A DNA stretch of 64,000 nucleotides from contig CM055618.1 of assembly GCA_029379385.1 (NCBI GenBank), forward strand, positions 8,194,134 to 8,258,133. Direction: 5' to 3'. This DNA is from Quillaja saponaria. Its lineage: Eukaryota; Streptophyta; Magnoliopsida; Fabales; Quillajaceae. This document shows positions 47,520 through 59,715 of the stretch, piece by piece. The first letter of the stretch is position 1. The number at the start of each line of letters is the position of its first letter. Both the position numbers and the translations under genes were made by a program. The notes beneath the pieces were generated by a model that did not search any database, had not been told where the DNA came from, and was given only the letters and a program-made list of their open reading frames with translations.

Positions 47520-48630
47520 GACAACCATGGAGAATACCAATAACCAAGTTCTTTAACAACAGATTACCCAACAGATAGATGAGCAGTAAAGATTGGATGG
47601 TTGGACTATTACCATAAATGGATGTTTAAGGCAATTTGGAGACTTAAATGGACCGATTGAATAAGAAATTAGGTGGATATGATCGATTTCGAGAGGACTC
47701 CCAAGATTTGAACCGAAGGTTTGATGAGCAGCTTAATCAAGCTGAAAATCCTCTTATGGCATCTTCCAGGGTCATTGAGAAACCACCACCCATGCCGAAT
47801 CCAATTCTACCAGGTGAGGTTGAGCACTTACAAGTGCCACCTCGGAATAGGGTACAACACCAGTCATTATAAGGAATGACCCCAGGAATCAACGAGAGTT
47901 ACAGGATGATTACAATATGTTTGCTCGTTTTCCTCGAGTTGACTTACCTAGATTTAATGGAAGTTGATAGAACATATGAGCATGGGAAGGTCAGGTTAGC
48001 ATCGATCAATATGGAAGGAAGGGCATCACAATGGCACAAGGCTTACATAGGTGCTATACTTAATGGGAATGTACTATGGAAGCACTATGTATTTAATCTA
48101 ACACCGAGGTTTGGTCAAGCAGATAAAGGTGACCCTCTAGCCAAGTTGGCTAAATTGAGGTAATGGAGTTCAGTACAGTAATAGCTGGAACAATTTGAAA
48201 ACCTATTGAATAAGTTAATCACATAGGAACCTCATGCTATTAGTCTATGTTTGAGTGGAGTAAGTGAAGAAATTGAGAGTGTTGTATGTTGTTTTGACTC
48301 TAAATCCCTAATTCAGGCCATGGATCGAGCCAAATACCAAGAAAGTACCTTTAATGCATTAAACAGGAAGAGCAAGAACCAATTTAAAACACACAATATC
48401 CTACCTATATCCAAATTACCCCCATTACTACCCAGCCCTAAACAGTATTCTCAAACTCATACAAATAACCTACCTAAACCAACCTTAACCAATAACAACA
48501 AACCTAATGCAACACTCAAACCTATCAAAAGTATAACACATCAAGAATGGGAAGAGAAAAGATAGAGAAGCCTTTGTTATAAATGTGATGAGAAATACAC
48601 ACCAAGCCATAAATGTAAGAAAGCTTAATT
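47520..48630 (+). pseudogene. Gypsy gag remnant with zinc knuckle
   Basis: Frames at 47648-47872, 47876-48163 and 48251-48565 carry the retrotransposon gag pattern: FARFPRVDLPRFNG-like text near 47920-47955, then VRLASINMEGRASQWHKAYI, WKHYVFNLTPRFG and DPLAKLAKLR. A CCHC-like knuckle lies near 48573-48625 (CYKCDEKYTPSHKCK), of the CYKCGEKYSPGHKC kind seen in gypsy gag-pol. Several stops separate the pieces. Confidence 0.78.
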
Positions 48631-48775
48631 GTTTCAAGTGTTGATTGACTTTTATAATGATGAAAGGGGTGTGGAGACACAAGAGGAGGACTTGATCAAT
48701 TTGAATGATGGAAGCATGGAATAAGGCCCATGTGAGAAGGGAAAAAGGTTTATGGACTAGGAGCCCATAATATCC

Positions 48776-49250
48776 TTGCAAGCATTGTTTGGAACAGTGA
48801 ATTTGAAAACCAAGAAGCTAATAGGGTATCTTAAGAAACAGGCTGTGATAATGCTACTGAACACTAGGAGCACAAATAACTTTATTAGTATAACTATCGC
48901 TAAGAAATTGGGGTGTAGACTTCAGGTAATAGTATTGATGAAAATTTCTATTGCTAATGTAGAGACTATCAACTCCCAAGCAAAATGCTTGAATTTGGAA
49001 TGGCATGTCCAATGGGAGAAATTCATGGATGACTTTATTGTCATGCCACTTGGAGGGTGTTATATAGTTTTAGGAATGCAGTGGTTTATTTCTAAAAGGA
49101 AAATCTTGTGGGATTTTGATAAATCTCAGATGCAATTCCTATGGATCATGGAAAGGTCACATTGCAAGCTTTGCAAGAGGGCTCATGGGAACTGGTGGAG
49201 AGTAAGCTCATGTCCATACTCCTGTACAATATTCTATAAGTTTTGTTAGC
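48776..49250 (+). pseudogene. Gypsy aspartic protease remnant
   Basis: LFGTVNLKTKKLIGYLKKQA is followed by MLLNTRSTNNFISITIAKKL, the place of the family's LVDSGSTHNFIS. The catalytic DSG is NTR here, so the protease is dead. The downstream VMPLGGCYIVLGMQWF matches the usual V.PLG..D.VLGM.WL flap region. Confidence 0.8.
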
Positions 49251-49365
49251 ATAAGCTCATACCTACTAGCAGGATGGGAATAGAGGAACTCTCACTGGCT
49301 ACTGTTTTAATGTGAAAGGGGTTACCCAAGAGCTGTCTAAAAAATAGATATAGTAACTTCACTCC

Positions 49366-50680
49366 TTGTTAGAAGAATATCAATGCTTATTTGATGAACC
49401 AACAATCCTACCCCATAATAGGACTCATGATCACAAGATCCATTTGAACAATGAAAACCAAACAGTGCAAGTAAGGCATTACTGGTACCTATATATCGAA
49501 AAAGATGAGATTGAAAGGCAGATTAGTGGAATACTGTCAACTGGGATTATCAAAAACAGTACCAATTCCTTTTCCTCACCTATTATTAGGATGAAAAAGA
49601 AAGATGGAACATGGTGGCTATGTATTGATTATAGACAACTCAATTAATGTACTGCCAATAATAAATTTCAAATACATGTTGTGGAAAGTTGTTGGATGAA
49701 TTACATGGGACAACATATTTTACCAAATTAGACCTCAGGGCTGGATACCACCATACATGGATGCATGAACCTGATATTCACAAAACAGCTTTTAGGTCTT
49801 ATAATGGTCACTATGAGTTCCTAATGATGCCCATTAGGCTTACTAATGCACCTTAACATTTCAAAGCTTGATGAATGAAGTGTTTAAAACTACCTCAGGA
49901 AGTTCAGTTTAGTTTTCTTTGATGACACTTCAGTGTACAGTCAGAACTGGAACAGTCATGTTGGTCATCTCAGAAGTACCTTTCTAGTGTTAAAGGAGAA
50001 TCAATTATATGTGAAGAAAAGAAAGTGCTCATTTACAGCCAACATTTGAAGCACATTATAGCAGTATAAGGTGTGTCTAATCATGAAAGAAAGAGAGAGT
50101 GTATGAAGACTTGGTCTAGACCTTAGACTGTGAAAGAACTCAGAGAATCCTTAGGCTTTACTAATTATTACAAGAGGTTTATATCTAGGTATGGCAGGAT
50201 TGTAAAGCGACTTACTGACTTTTTATGCAAAGAGGGGTTTGCTTAGAGTGAGAAGGCTCAACAACCTTTCAATAGGCTCAAAAGAAGCCATGTGTACAGT
50301 TCCTAATCCAGCCATGCCTAATTTAAACTAGTGTTTGTGATAGAGACTGATGCTTCTGGTCAGGGCATTAGTGCAGTGCTAATGCATAATGGTAGACCAA
50401 TAACTTACATTAGCAAGGTGTTCTTAAGAAAGCATAAAGTACAACCTATGAGAATGATATGCTTGCTATTGTGTTTGCAAGTCAAGAAGTAGAATGCTTG
50501 TTTAATTGGTAGGCATTTCATATTCAAAACTGATGATAATAGTTTGAAATATTTGGTTGAACAAAAGAGCATCACCCCTGCTTAACAGGAATGGTGAGCC
50601 AAAATAATGGGCTATGACTATGAAGTGAAGTACGAGAAAGGGACTGACAATTAAGCTGTAGACACAAGGAAGAGTGGATG
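49366..50680 (+). pseudogene. Gypsy reverse transcriptase and RNase H remnant
   Basis: LLEEYQCLFDEPTILPHNRT leads to DHKIHL, then GIIKNSTNSFSSPIIRMKKK and DGTWWLCIDYRQLN (49366-49647). After breaks come the [18 protein letters not shown] core near 49790-49830 and an FFDD catalytic box near 49915-49930 (family YxDD). KVLKENQLYVKKRKCSF-like text then follows. RNase H shows FVIETDASGQGISAVLM near 50335-50385. There are many stops, and 50502-50774 on the other strand is only a shadow. Confidence 0.8.
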
Positions 50681-50734
50681 AGGGGTGGAAGAACCTGTGT
50701 TCATGATGGGTAAAGAATAGGAACTCAAAAGAAG

Positions 50735-51815
50735 TTTGCTGCATTACTTCCATAATAGTGCAATAACAGGACACTCAGGGTACTAACCCACACTTAGGGA
50801 GAATAAGGGTTATGTTTTATTGGAAAAAAAAGGATGAGAAAGGATATAAGACAGCATATTATGGAATGTGCAATATACCAGAAAATAAAGTACATGCCAA
50901 GTATTGCTCCAGGATTGCTACAGCCCCTTCCTATTCCAGATAGAGTTTGGTCAAGAATTGTTATGGACTTTATAAAGGGGTTACCTAAATCCCAAGGAGG
51001 GATACCATACTAGTAATAGTGGATAGGTTAAGTAATTATGGGTATTTCATAGCACTAGCTCACCCTTTCTCAGCAGCTACAGTAGCTCAACCATTTTTGG
51101 ACAACATTCTGAACTTACAAGGGGTACTTGAGGCTATAATGTGTGACAGAGATAAGGTGTTTGTGAGTTGCTTTTGGGCGGAGTTAATAAAGAAGTTGGG
51201 AATCAGGCTTAACATGTCAACTGCATACCATCCCCAATCTGATGGTTGACTGAGGTGCTTAATAGGTGTTTGGAAACCTATTTGAGATGCATGATAGCAT
51301 ATAAGCCAAAGGAATGGGTTAAATAGTTATCTATGGCTGAATATTGGAATAACACTAATTTTCAGTCAGCATCTTAGTCTACTCCTTTTGAAATCCTAAA
51401 TGGACAAGCCCCTACATTACATCTACCATACATTCTAGGTGATTCTTTCAATGAGCTGGTGGATGGGTCCTTGATTACAAGGGAAGCTGCTATCAAACTG
51501 CTAAAGTATCACTTACAGAGGGCTTAAAGTAGATTGAAGATGTGGGCAGACAAGGCAGGTCTGATCAGGAATTCAATGAAGGAGAATGGGTATATGTCAG
51601 GCTACAGCGTTATAGCCAATGGTCTGTGTCCCACAGGCCTTTCCACAAGCTATCCTACAAGTATTAAGGGCCCTATCAGATTGTGAAGAGGCTTAAAAGA
51701 CAAGAAGGCTCAGTCCTAGTCCATGTTGAACTGCTTGATTTTGCAGATGATGGATTGATTATCCAAGCACCTCAAGCAACAGTTCCTGAGTTCTTGATTG
51801 ACACTTGAGAACAAG
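50735..51815 (+). pseudogene. Gypsy integrase remnant with possible chromodomain start
   Basis: LLHYFHNSAITGHSGY gives the HH of the zinc finger, with CAIYQ(C..C) text after a frame change. Then come VWSRIVMDFIKGLPKSQGG, VDRLSNYGYFIALAHPFSAA, MCDRDKVFVSCFWAEL and STAYHPQSDG (51019-51249). The two Asp residues are visible, but the E region is disrupted by a TGA immediately after YHPQSDG. Further on, a GPYQIVKRL stretch and VPEFLIDT lie where the GPF/Y and chromodomain occur in chromoviruses. Confidence 0.8.
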
Positions 51816-51836
51816 AGTCTCTTAAGGGGAGGGTAT

Positions 51837-51876
51837 TGTGTTAGGTAATTTTAATTTAGTAAGCGTATTTCAGTAA
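51837..51876 (+). repeat. Gypsy 3' LTR, first ~40 bp only
   Basis: TGTGTTAGGTAATTTTAATT directly after the polypurine tract matches the start of the 5' LTR, then breaks off at GTATTTCAG. Confidence 0.8.
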
Positions 51877-52877
51877 GTCCTCACATTTTAGTAAGGGTGC
51901 AGGTGACCTTAAGTGTCAAGTTTTAATATGGTATACAGATGAGATGATAGAGACTTATGAATGGACAATTTCTTGCTGGAAACCAGAATGAGAATCCCTT
52001 CTACATGGGTACTTTGAAATAAAATTAAATTTTGGAAAAAAAGCACTACTAATTAAGGGGATAATGACACTTTTTGGTTTAGATTTTAGATAGTTTTGTA
52101 AGTTTAAGCTTTTATTTAAAGTTTTTTGGCAATAGAGATTTAAGTTTTGATTTTTACGAAAAATATTTTTGAGGTTTTAGAGTTCTAATTAAAGCTGAAA
52201 TTAGAAATAAAATTATTTTTAATTAGAAAACAAAAGCCTTATTGTAATTTATGTATAGAATCAAATCCTCCAATCAACAAACAAATACACGTTCTTATTA
52301 TTTAATATATAAATAAATATATATTCATTATTTAGATAGCAAAAATATTTATATATAAACATTTTCAAAACAAGTTGTTGCAAAAATATTTTAAAACAAA
52401 CCCCTTTTAATAATTTCAATTTACCTTTGGGTTTTCTTTCAAAACTATTTATTATAGGTTAGCTAGCCTAAAAATGAAAACAAATTGAAAACACATGAAT
52501 TTTGTGCTGATATGGTAATAATTGGCAGCCAAAAATATTTTTCATTAATTATTCATTTTTTCTTTAATATTTTAAAATATTAAATTGGTTCAAACTGACA
52601 AGTGCTGCAACTGAAAAAAATAAAAAACTAATTTTACCCCCAAAAAATAGTTATGTGTTGGGAAAATTAATTTTTTTTAACAAAAATAGATAAAAATTAA
52701 ACTGTTTATATCAAAAGTACCCAAAGTGAATAGCTGAAGACCTGCCAAGTGGATAAAAATAAAATTACAAGTGGGCAATGTATAATTTGTCCACATCAAA
52801 CTATTATGAAGTATGATCTCCTCCTTTTTTTTACCTTTTATTTTTCTTTAAATTACATATAATACCCATAATCCCAT

Positions 52878-52896
52878 CCCCCCCCCCCCCCCCCCC
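52878..52896. repeat. C19 homopolymer
   Basis: Nineteen consecutive C on the plus strand, followed by GGCCCCTTTTTT, in an otherwise AT-rich context. Confidence 0.9.
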
Positions 52897-53172
52897 GGCC
52901 CCTTTTTTGTTGTTGATATTTTTAGTTTAAAAGGCATTTAATATTCTTTTACAAATTATTAAAACTTAATTTATAAAAAACAACTACCCACTTTATTAAC
53001 GCTTTAAAATTTTGAATTAATTAAAAATTAGTAGTTAATATAAAAATTAGTTGGCTCCAAGTAACTACTTACATCCCTTATTCTATCTCACTCACATATT
53101 TTATCTCCAACTCTTTCCTCTCTCACCCATTTGCATTATATATATAAAAAGGAAAGAAAAAAAGAGTAACGT

Positions 53173-53192
53173 CACCAGCATATATGCTGGTG
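53173..53192. repeat. Perfect 20 bp palindrome
   Basis: CACCAGCATATATGCTGGTG is its own reverse complement, with no spacer. It is flanked by AACGT and CTCGAGG. Confidence 0.95.
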
Positions 53193-56100
53193 CTCGAGGC
53201 TAGTATATATGTATAATATATATAAAAATTTTGAATTATATATATATATTTGAGCTAGAGTTATTAAGATAACGAGTTAAAATTTAGTTTTAGTCTGTCA
53301 ATAATTTCAAATTGAGTTACAGGCGAGTCAATAACAAGTCGAGTTTGAATTAACTTATGAGATTAATAGCTCAATAACATAGTTTAAGCATATTACAACA
53401 AAGAGAAATTTGTGATGATTGGATTCAAATGATCTAACCAACGAAAATGAAATGAACATATATACGTACCTTTTCCTTTCCTTGATAAAAAGTAGAGGCA
53501 GCAGTATCCTCTTTGCTTTTTACGCTCCATGAAATTAAGAAAGGAATGTAAAACTTGAATTGAAGAAAGACAGCAGGAATAAAAATGCTCAGAGAAAAAG
53601 GAGGACTATAACAAATTTAATGGTAGAACTATAAGAAACAATATCAGTCCTTTCATGGCAGCTCAGGAATAATGAAAAGGGCAGAGAATTTTGAACGAAG
53701 ATTTCGGGACAATAAAACTCAGACGGAATCATTTTGAGGACGTTTATTTTTTGAGACCGACTTGTGAAGTTTCTTTCCCATGTTCCTTCTCTTTCTCTTC
53801 TCTTTTCTAGAAATCATAGATCAAATGAATGCTTATACAATGCAAATGAAAAATAAAATACCAAAAAATAAAATACAGAATAAAAAATTTTCTTTCCTCC
53901 CAACAAGGTTTTAGTTTAATAGCTAAAACTAATATCCTATAATTTCTCTCAAAAATAATTTAAAATTTTTATGCAAAAATGTGTTTTTATTTGGGTCATA
54001 TTTGATATAAGGTTGTAAAAATTAGAGTTGTATAAGTCAAATTGAGAAGTCATATTAGTCTAAAGTTAGTTTTTCTTCAATTAATTTGTTATATATTGTG
54101 TATTTTTCTTAATTTGTTCATCAAATACCTATCTTTTTTACGGAAAAAATGTCTGTCATTTGTACCGCATGGAAAATTTTATTATTGAAGTATAAGTCAA
54201 TTTAAATAACTTAACTTTTAAGTTTAACAGTTATAAATACCTATTTCTTACAAAAAGAAGATTAAATGCTTTAAATAGTTCAATAATTTTTTTGGCATCT
54301 TTTTAAAGATCTAGTGTTGAAATCCGTGAATGAAAGTTCAAGAAAAATGAGTTATTTTCCGCTTTTTAGTTTTACGTACATGACGGATTTTCTACATGCA
54401 AAAGAAAAAAAAAATTTTAAAAACAGATCCTCCTACATAGCAACAAACAAAATAATAAAAAACAGTTTGTAGCCTGCAGCTGGTATATATGAAAGCACAT
54501 AGGATATTTCTTCATTTCCTAATAAATTATGAAACTATAATAATAAGTTCTTCAACGCGTACTTTAGTTTCCTAATGACAGCTTAGTATTGTTTGAAGTT
54601 GATGTTGAAACCATCGACGTAAAAAATAAACATAGGTTGTGTCAACAACCACAAATTGCTATTAAACTACTCGATTTTGGTTTCAATATTTTAGTTTTGA
54701 TCACAACGTACGTACTACTCCTCTACTGGCCGGTTGCAACTCTTAAATTTCTTCCTCTAGTTTTATATTTTGAGTATATATACTGCCATCCCTTGTTGGT
54801 TTGCAAAAATTAACATTCAACCCCTACAAATGAAAATTTCTCTACTCCATCCAAATGATGTTGCATTAACAGAAGAATCCTACTGAATATATTATAAATC
54901 AATTGAGAGATACTATATATAGTTTTTTTTAAAAATAATTTATTGCATTATTATGTATAATGTGCAAATTAACCCTCTAGTATACATGTTTTTATCACAA
55001 AATTTGTTTTAAGATTATTGACAATAATTTCAAGTTAGTGTTACCAAACTAATTAATTGGGGGTTTGAAAGAACCATTTTAACACTAAATTAACATTTTC
55101 AAATGATTTAAATGATTGATATACTAAAATATCATTTGCTAACACAATCTTATATATATATAGTCTTACTTAGATTTCGGAGACAAGTAATTCAATTCTT
55201 TTATCCTAAAAATGCTTATTAATGGAGTTGTTTTTATGGACATGCATGTACTTAGAAAAGTATTTTGTTGCTCTATGATATGATATGGATTTAATATTGA
55301 CAATGCATATTACTTTTATTGAGAATATAGTTGGTTATATCTCAAGATAGCATGAATATTTATGGTTTTGAAAAATGATTGATATAGAAATGACTTGTTA
55401 TTGAGATATTATTGATGATAATAATTGAAAATTGTATACTATTACTTCATTAATGTTTCATCACGATAATTTTATGAATATGCATTTTTTTAACTTATTT
55501 TAATTTGGGGATATAAATAATCAGAATTCTCTAACTAACGAGGGGGTTATAGCCAGTGTGCATAGGCTTGGCAACATAAAATGGGATAATGAATGATATT
55601 AATAATTAGTTATGTTAGTTTATATTCTTATCACTAAATTTGATATTTGTTTTACCATTTGACATTCTAAACTTTATCTCCCCAGTAGAAACTCGAGTTT
55701 TTTACGCCTTTGAAGCCGTAAAAAGTCCAATCTAAAAACACAAAGTTGATTGATGCTTCTAATCCTCCTTTCGCTACAATTGAGGTATCTACACAAAGCT
55801 CTTGAGTTTTTGAAGACCTTTTACGTACTTTTATGCAAGAAAGAGATTTTTCAAGCTTTTGCAATACTCAACGTACTTTTTTTATTTCTAAATTTCAAAA
55901 GCTAATCATTTAAAAGAGAGAGATTCTATAGATAGGATTACAGGATTAACCTACAATCAAGTAATCAATGAGTCTACAATTAAGCTATCAATCGACCCTA
56001 CAATTAAGCAATCAATCACTGAGATAATTTAGTCTACAGTTAAGCCTACTAAATACAAAAGTAAATCAAGGATTAATTTACTTTAACATCCTATTTGAAA

Positions 56101-57551
56101 CTAAAGGCTAGTTTGGTATGTAAGAATGACAATTCCATTTCATATGTATAATTCTATGGAATAATCATTCTTTTATTTGGTACGTATCTAGCCTCAGAAT
56201 GCTCATTCCAATCAAACTATTTTATTCTATAGAAATTAAGAATTTTCAAACCCACGTAGGGAACATAACTTCTTATTCATACTTATAGTGAATCAGTTTA
56301 GTTCAGTCAAATGAAAATAAATAACAGTCTATTACGTAAAATAAATAAATAAATACAAGGTTGTAGATTAATAAAATAATAATAATATAAATAAATAAAC
56401 TAAATAATAAATATATTTAGTTTAGACAAATGATCAAAATACCCTTTATATCACATTAAATAATATAAAATAAAAAAATACAAAATAAGTACTTAAATAA
56501 ATAAATAAATAAATTGATTACCCTTCATGTCATAGTAAATATTATAAGTACAAATCATTTGGAAAAAATCTTGGTTACCAAACTCTTCACCATTTTCTTA
56601 GCATAACTCGCAATACCTACTTTTACAAAATTTCTTCACAAGTTTTTATGAAGTAATTGAAAGAATAAGAAAGGGTTCATCAGTGCGAAGGAATTTAGGA
56701 TTTGATACTAACCATTGGTTAAACTGTACGACCAGCTTCAAGTGACAGATTTAGCATACGAAGGACCTGGGTCAAAGTTGGAACCATGTGAGAGAAGTTG
56801 TATTGGAGACGTCGGTGGGTGACAGAGGTTGAGTCTGAGTCCTAGTTTTTGAGAAGCTCTTCTGGGGAAGACGTTCTGCAGATTTAGGAAGGGAAAGTTT
56901 AAAGGAAAAATGATTGTTTTGTTTTATTAATTTAACTTTATAAGATATTTTTTTTTTTGAATTTTTTATTTATTTATAAAATTCACATGTCAAATTATTA
57001 TTTGTTAATTAGCTAATGTCATTAGCCACATAATTTTCTATCCATTTTCATCCGTCCATGTCACCTCCTCAAAGTTAATTTGAATGGAAGGTGACGGCAG
57101 GGATCCAATTGAAGTAATTTTGTAACTTTAGCGACTCAATTGCAAAAAAATGAATAATAGGGATCAAAATGAAACCCAAGTTAAATTATAGAGACCATAA
57201 ATATAATTTAGCCCAAAAAAATTACTCTTATTCTAGTAGTAAACAAAGTCAATATTTCAAGTATCCCTTTCCAAAAATAAAACAAGCTTCCAAAACTAAA
57301 TCCCAGCATTTGATTGTATATAAGAAGATTTGGAAGTGTTAGCCTAAATATTAGCCCTTTTTTATAGGGTAGGGGAAGTCACACCGAATGAAATGTACGT
57401 GCATGTCATTTATTTCTATCTTTTCATTTCAGAGAGTTGGATATATTACACCTGCAAAAGGATGAGCGAGTAATTAGAAAAGCAATTATTTAATATAGCA
57501 ACCCAAAACATTTGGATACTACATTGAGTCCCCGCGAAGAATTTTTTCCCT

Positions 57552-59410
57552 TCAGCATTTGGGTAAGTCTCCAGGGGGTTTCAGAATTTGATTTTGAGGA
57601 GAAGGACCTTCTTTCACTAAGAACACCATTGTCATTCCCCAATTTTGATGACGCTCATTATGACAATGCATCAACCACATACCTATTGAAAATCATCATG
57701 ATAAAAACAAAGATTCAAAGAAAAAAATTAAAATTAGAAAGTATTAATAATAATGTTAATTGTGATTTAGATAAAATCTAAAATGAGAAGAAATTCTCAC
57801 CTGGATTAACTGCCCTGAATCTGAGTGCAACCCAACCATTCTTGGGCACTCCAACTGTTGAAACCTCTGGTGGGTCAATGAGATTATATCTCAAAGGGTC
57901 TTTCTTGTGGTCAAAATTCCCAAAACCCCATCCTACCACATAGAAGCTATATCCATGTAAATGCAAAGGATGATTTTCACCTGCTAACACATTTGTCCCC
58001 TGTAGTATAAGCTCAACACTAGAATTGTACTCCAAAACCAACACCTTGCTGGTAGTAATTGACGGTGTCAATAAGTATTCAGGCAGATCGTCAGCAGTAT
58101 AGTTGAATTTCTTAGGTGGGTTTATTGGGAAGTCTATTTCATAAACACCTGGGATTTTGTAGTAGTAGGCTTGGAGAAAATCAATAGAGGGGTGAACATA
58201 GGTAATGTTGTTCACACTAGCTGCAAACCTTTTACCAAATGGACCAGCACAATGTTCATCAGAACTACAATTGAGTAGATTAACAGAAATGGTAAAACAA
58301 AGGGGTGTCTACTTTAGTTGGTACACTAACTGTGTAATGTTTGCTGGCTAGGCTTCTAAATTTCTTGGTGAATTCAGTCGAAGCTTGAGTGTCATTGTGT
58401 GAGGGTAGAGGAGGAGCAATTGGATGTATTGGTTTATGGTAGGAGCCACTATAGATAACAATGCCCGTTGTTGTCGAGTTATTAAAAGGAGCACCAATTG
58501 AACTCGAATATGCTTTTGCAGACATGAAATAGTGACTTGGAGGTTGGTTTGCTTCTAACAAAATATCCATGGTTTGACCAGGAGTGATCATTATGTAATT
58601 TGTTTCTATTGGCTTCAAGTAGAAGCCATCTTTATCAACTACTATTAATTTGTGATTTGCAATGGCAAAGAACATATTTTCATCCATAATCGCATTAATC
58701 ATCCGAAGGAGGTACCTTTTTCCATGATCTACTATCATTTTGAAAGTACTATATCATGCAAAACGAAACTTCAATCTATTTAGGCAAGAAATATCAAATA
58801 AATGAGAAATTGGAAAGGTGGGATTTCTGTCAAGTAATTTGTAAATTATACCACTTCTGGAGCAGGGATATAGATATCCTGGTTGTCCATTGATGGTATA
58901 TGCATCAGATAGAATTGGATCTCCTCCTGTCCTATTTGCATTTTCTGGTATCTCCATAACACTTTTCTTCCACCATACTCCTACAAATAGGGAAAAAAGT
59001 AAGTAAAAAAATCATTCCCAGATAGACAGTTTAGTAAGAGTAATCAAGAGAACTACTTTGTACAAATGAAAAATCTTGTCTATTAGGGAGCTGAATAACA
59101 GAACTCTAGCCATCATTATTGCTCAAAAAAATTTCAGTATGATTATGATTTTAAAAGCACCTAGTATGATTGGAATCTCAGCATCTGGTTTAGGAAATGG
59201 GTAACCTGATCCGCGCTTTGGGTAAATGATGATTGCTCCATGAACCGTTGCTCGGAGCCCAGCCGCTATGCGCATGCCACCATACAGGTTCCCTCTTCCG
59301 TATTCAAGTCAAGGGTGTATTTGTACATTTTTCGTGGTTGAATAGGACATTGTGTTACATATTCAGGTCCATCTGACCAGGGATTCCTTAGTTGCTTCAA
59401 TCCATGCCTG

Positions 59411-59450
<40 letters not shown>

Positions 59451-59715
59451 AAAGAAAAATCTTAGTCATACATAACATAACTCTCCATTATATATATAAT
59501 AGTCTACACTTAATGAAGGAAAATGTATGCATGAACCGTCAGATATATGTTGTAGGAACTCACCAATGAATTGTTGTATTATATGTTGCATTGTTATACA
59601 CCTCGACTATAATTTTATCCCCTCTATGTGCTTTTAAGGTTGGACCTGGGAATTTCCCATTTACTGTCAAGATGTTCTTGGTACTACAAAGTCGAGTGTA
59701 AGATGATGATTGTAC
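57552..59715 (-). pseudogene. Laccase (multicopper oxidase) pseudogene, LAC14/15-like
   Basis: Minus-strand exons: 59564-59715 (152 bp), 59161-59407 (247), 58852-58980 (129), 57801-58748 (948) and 57552-57682. All have GT-AG limits. Sizes match plant laccase exons 2-6, except that exon 3 is normally 245. Motifs: FPGPTLKAHRGD; TIHWHGLKQ (the W codon is split by the intron); [32 protein letters not shown]; and [12 protein letters not shown] in the last exon, with Met as the type-1 copper axial ligand, as in the LAC14/15 group. Laccases are secreted and oxidise phenolics such as monolignols or flavanols. Exon 3 has two 1-base gains (near 59284 and 59258). The exon 4/5 junction is one base short of frame. 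Exon 5 shifts near 58295. Exon 1 with the signal peptide was not found. Non-functional as written. Confidence 0.93.
59411..59448. repeat. (CA)n/A29 tract in laccase intron
   Basis: CACACACACA followed by an A run (59420-59448) lies directly at the exon 3 acceptor: on the minus strand it makes a long T/GT pyrimidine tract ending TGCAG. Confidence 0.95.

Larger units (their letters stand above)
47225..51876 (+). mobile_element. Ty3/gypsy retrotransposon, decayed, 3' LTR truncated
   Basis: The plus-strand order is LTR - gag - protease - RT - RNase H - integrase, which defines Ty3/gypsy. The 5' LTR is 47225-47496, with a primer site near 47497-47510 (ACTAGTATCAGAGG). A polypurine tract (AAGGGGAGGGTAT, 51824-51836) precedes only the first ~40 bp of the 3' LTR (TGTGTTAGGTAATTTTAATT...). 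Word use (for example GHDHRI-like DHKIHL, KKKDGTWW, YHPQSDG) suggests a chromovirus-type element. A VPEFLIDT phrase at the pol end may be the start of a chromodomain. Stops and shifts occur in every domain. Confidence 0.9.
51877..57551. other. Gene-poor AT-rich region
   Basis: I see no gene. It holds a C19 run, a 20 bp palindrome and possible transposon traces: a GGCTAGTTTGGTATGTAAGA phrase at about 56106, and at about 57110-57220, on the minus strand, text starting GGGCTAAATTATATTTATGG with GGTCTCTATAATTTAAC, as in many plant non-autonomous elements. The open frame at 57512-57781 (+) is the reverse of the laccase last exon and intron. Confidence 0.45.

Noticed and set aside
57512..57781. Plus-strand open frame of 89 codons
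   Set aside because: It lies opposite the laccase last exon and intron; the minus strand there carries the HCH copper motif and splice sites, so this is a shadow.
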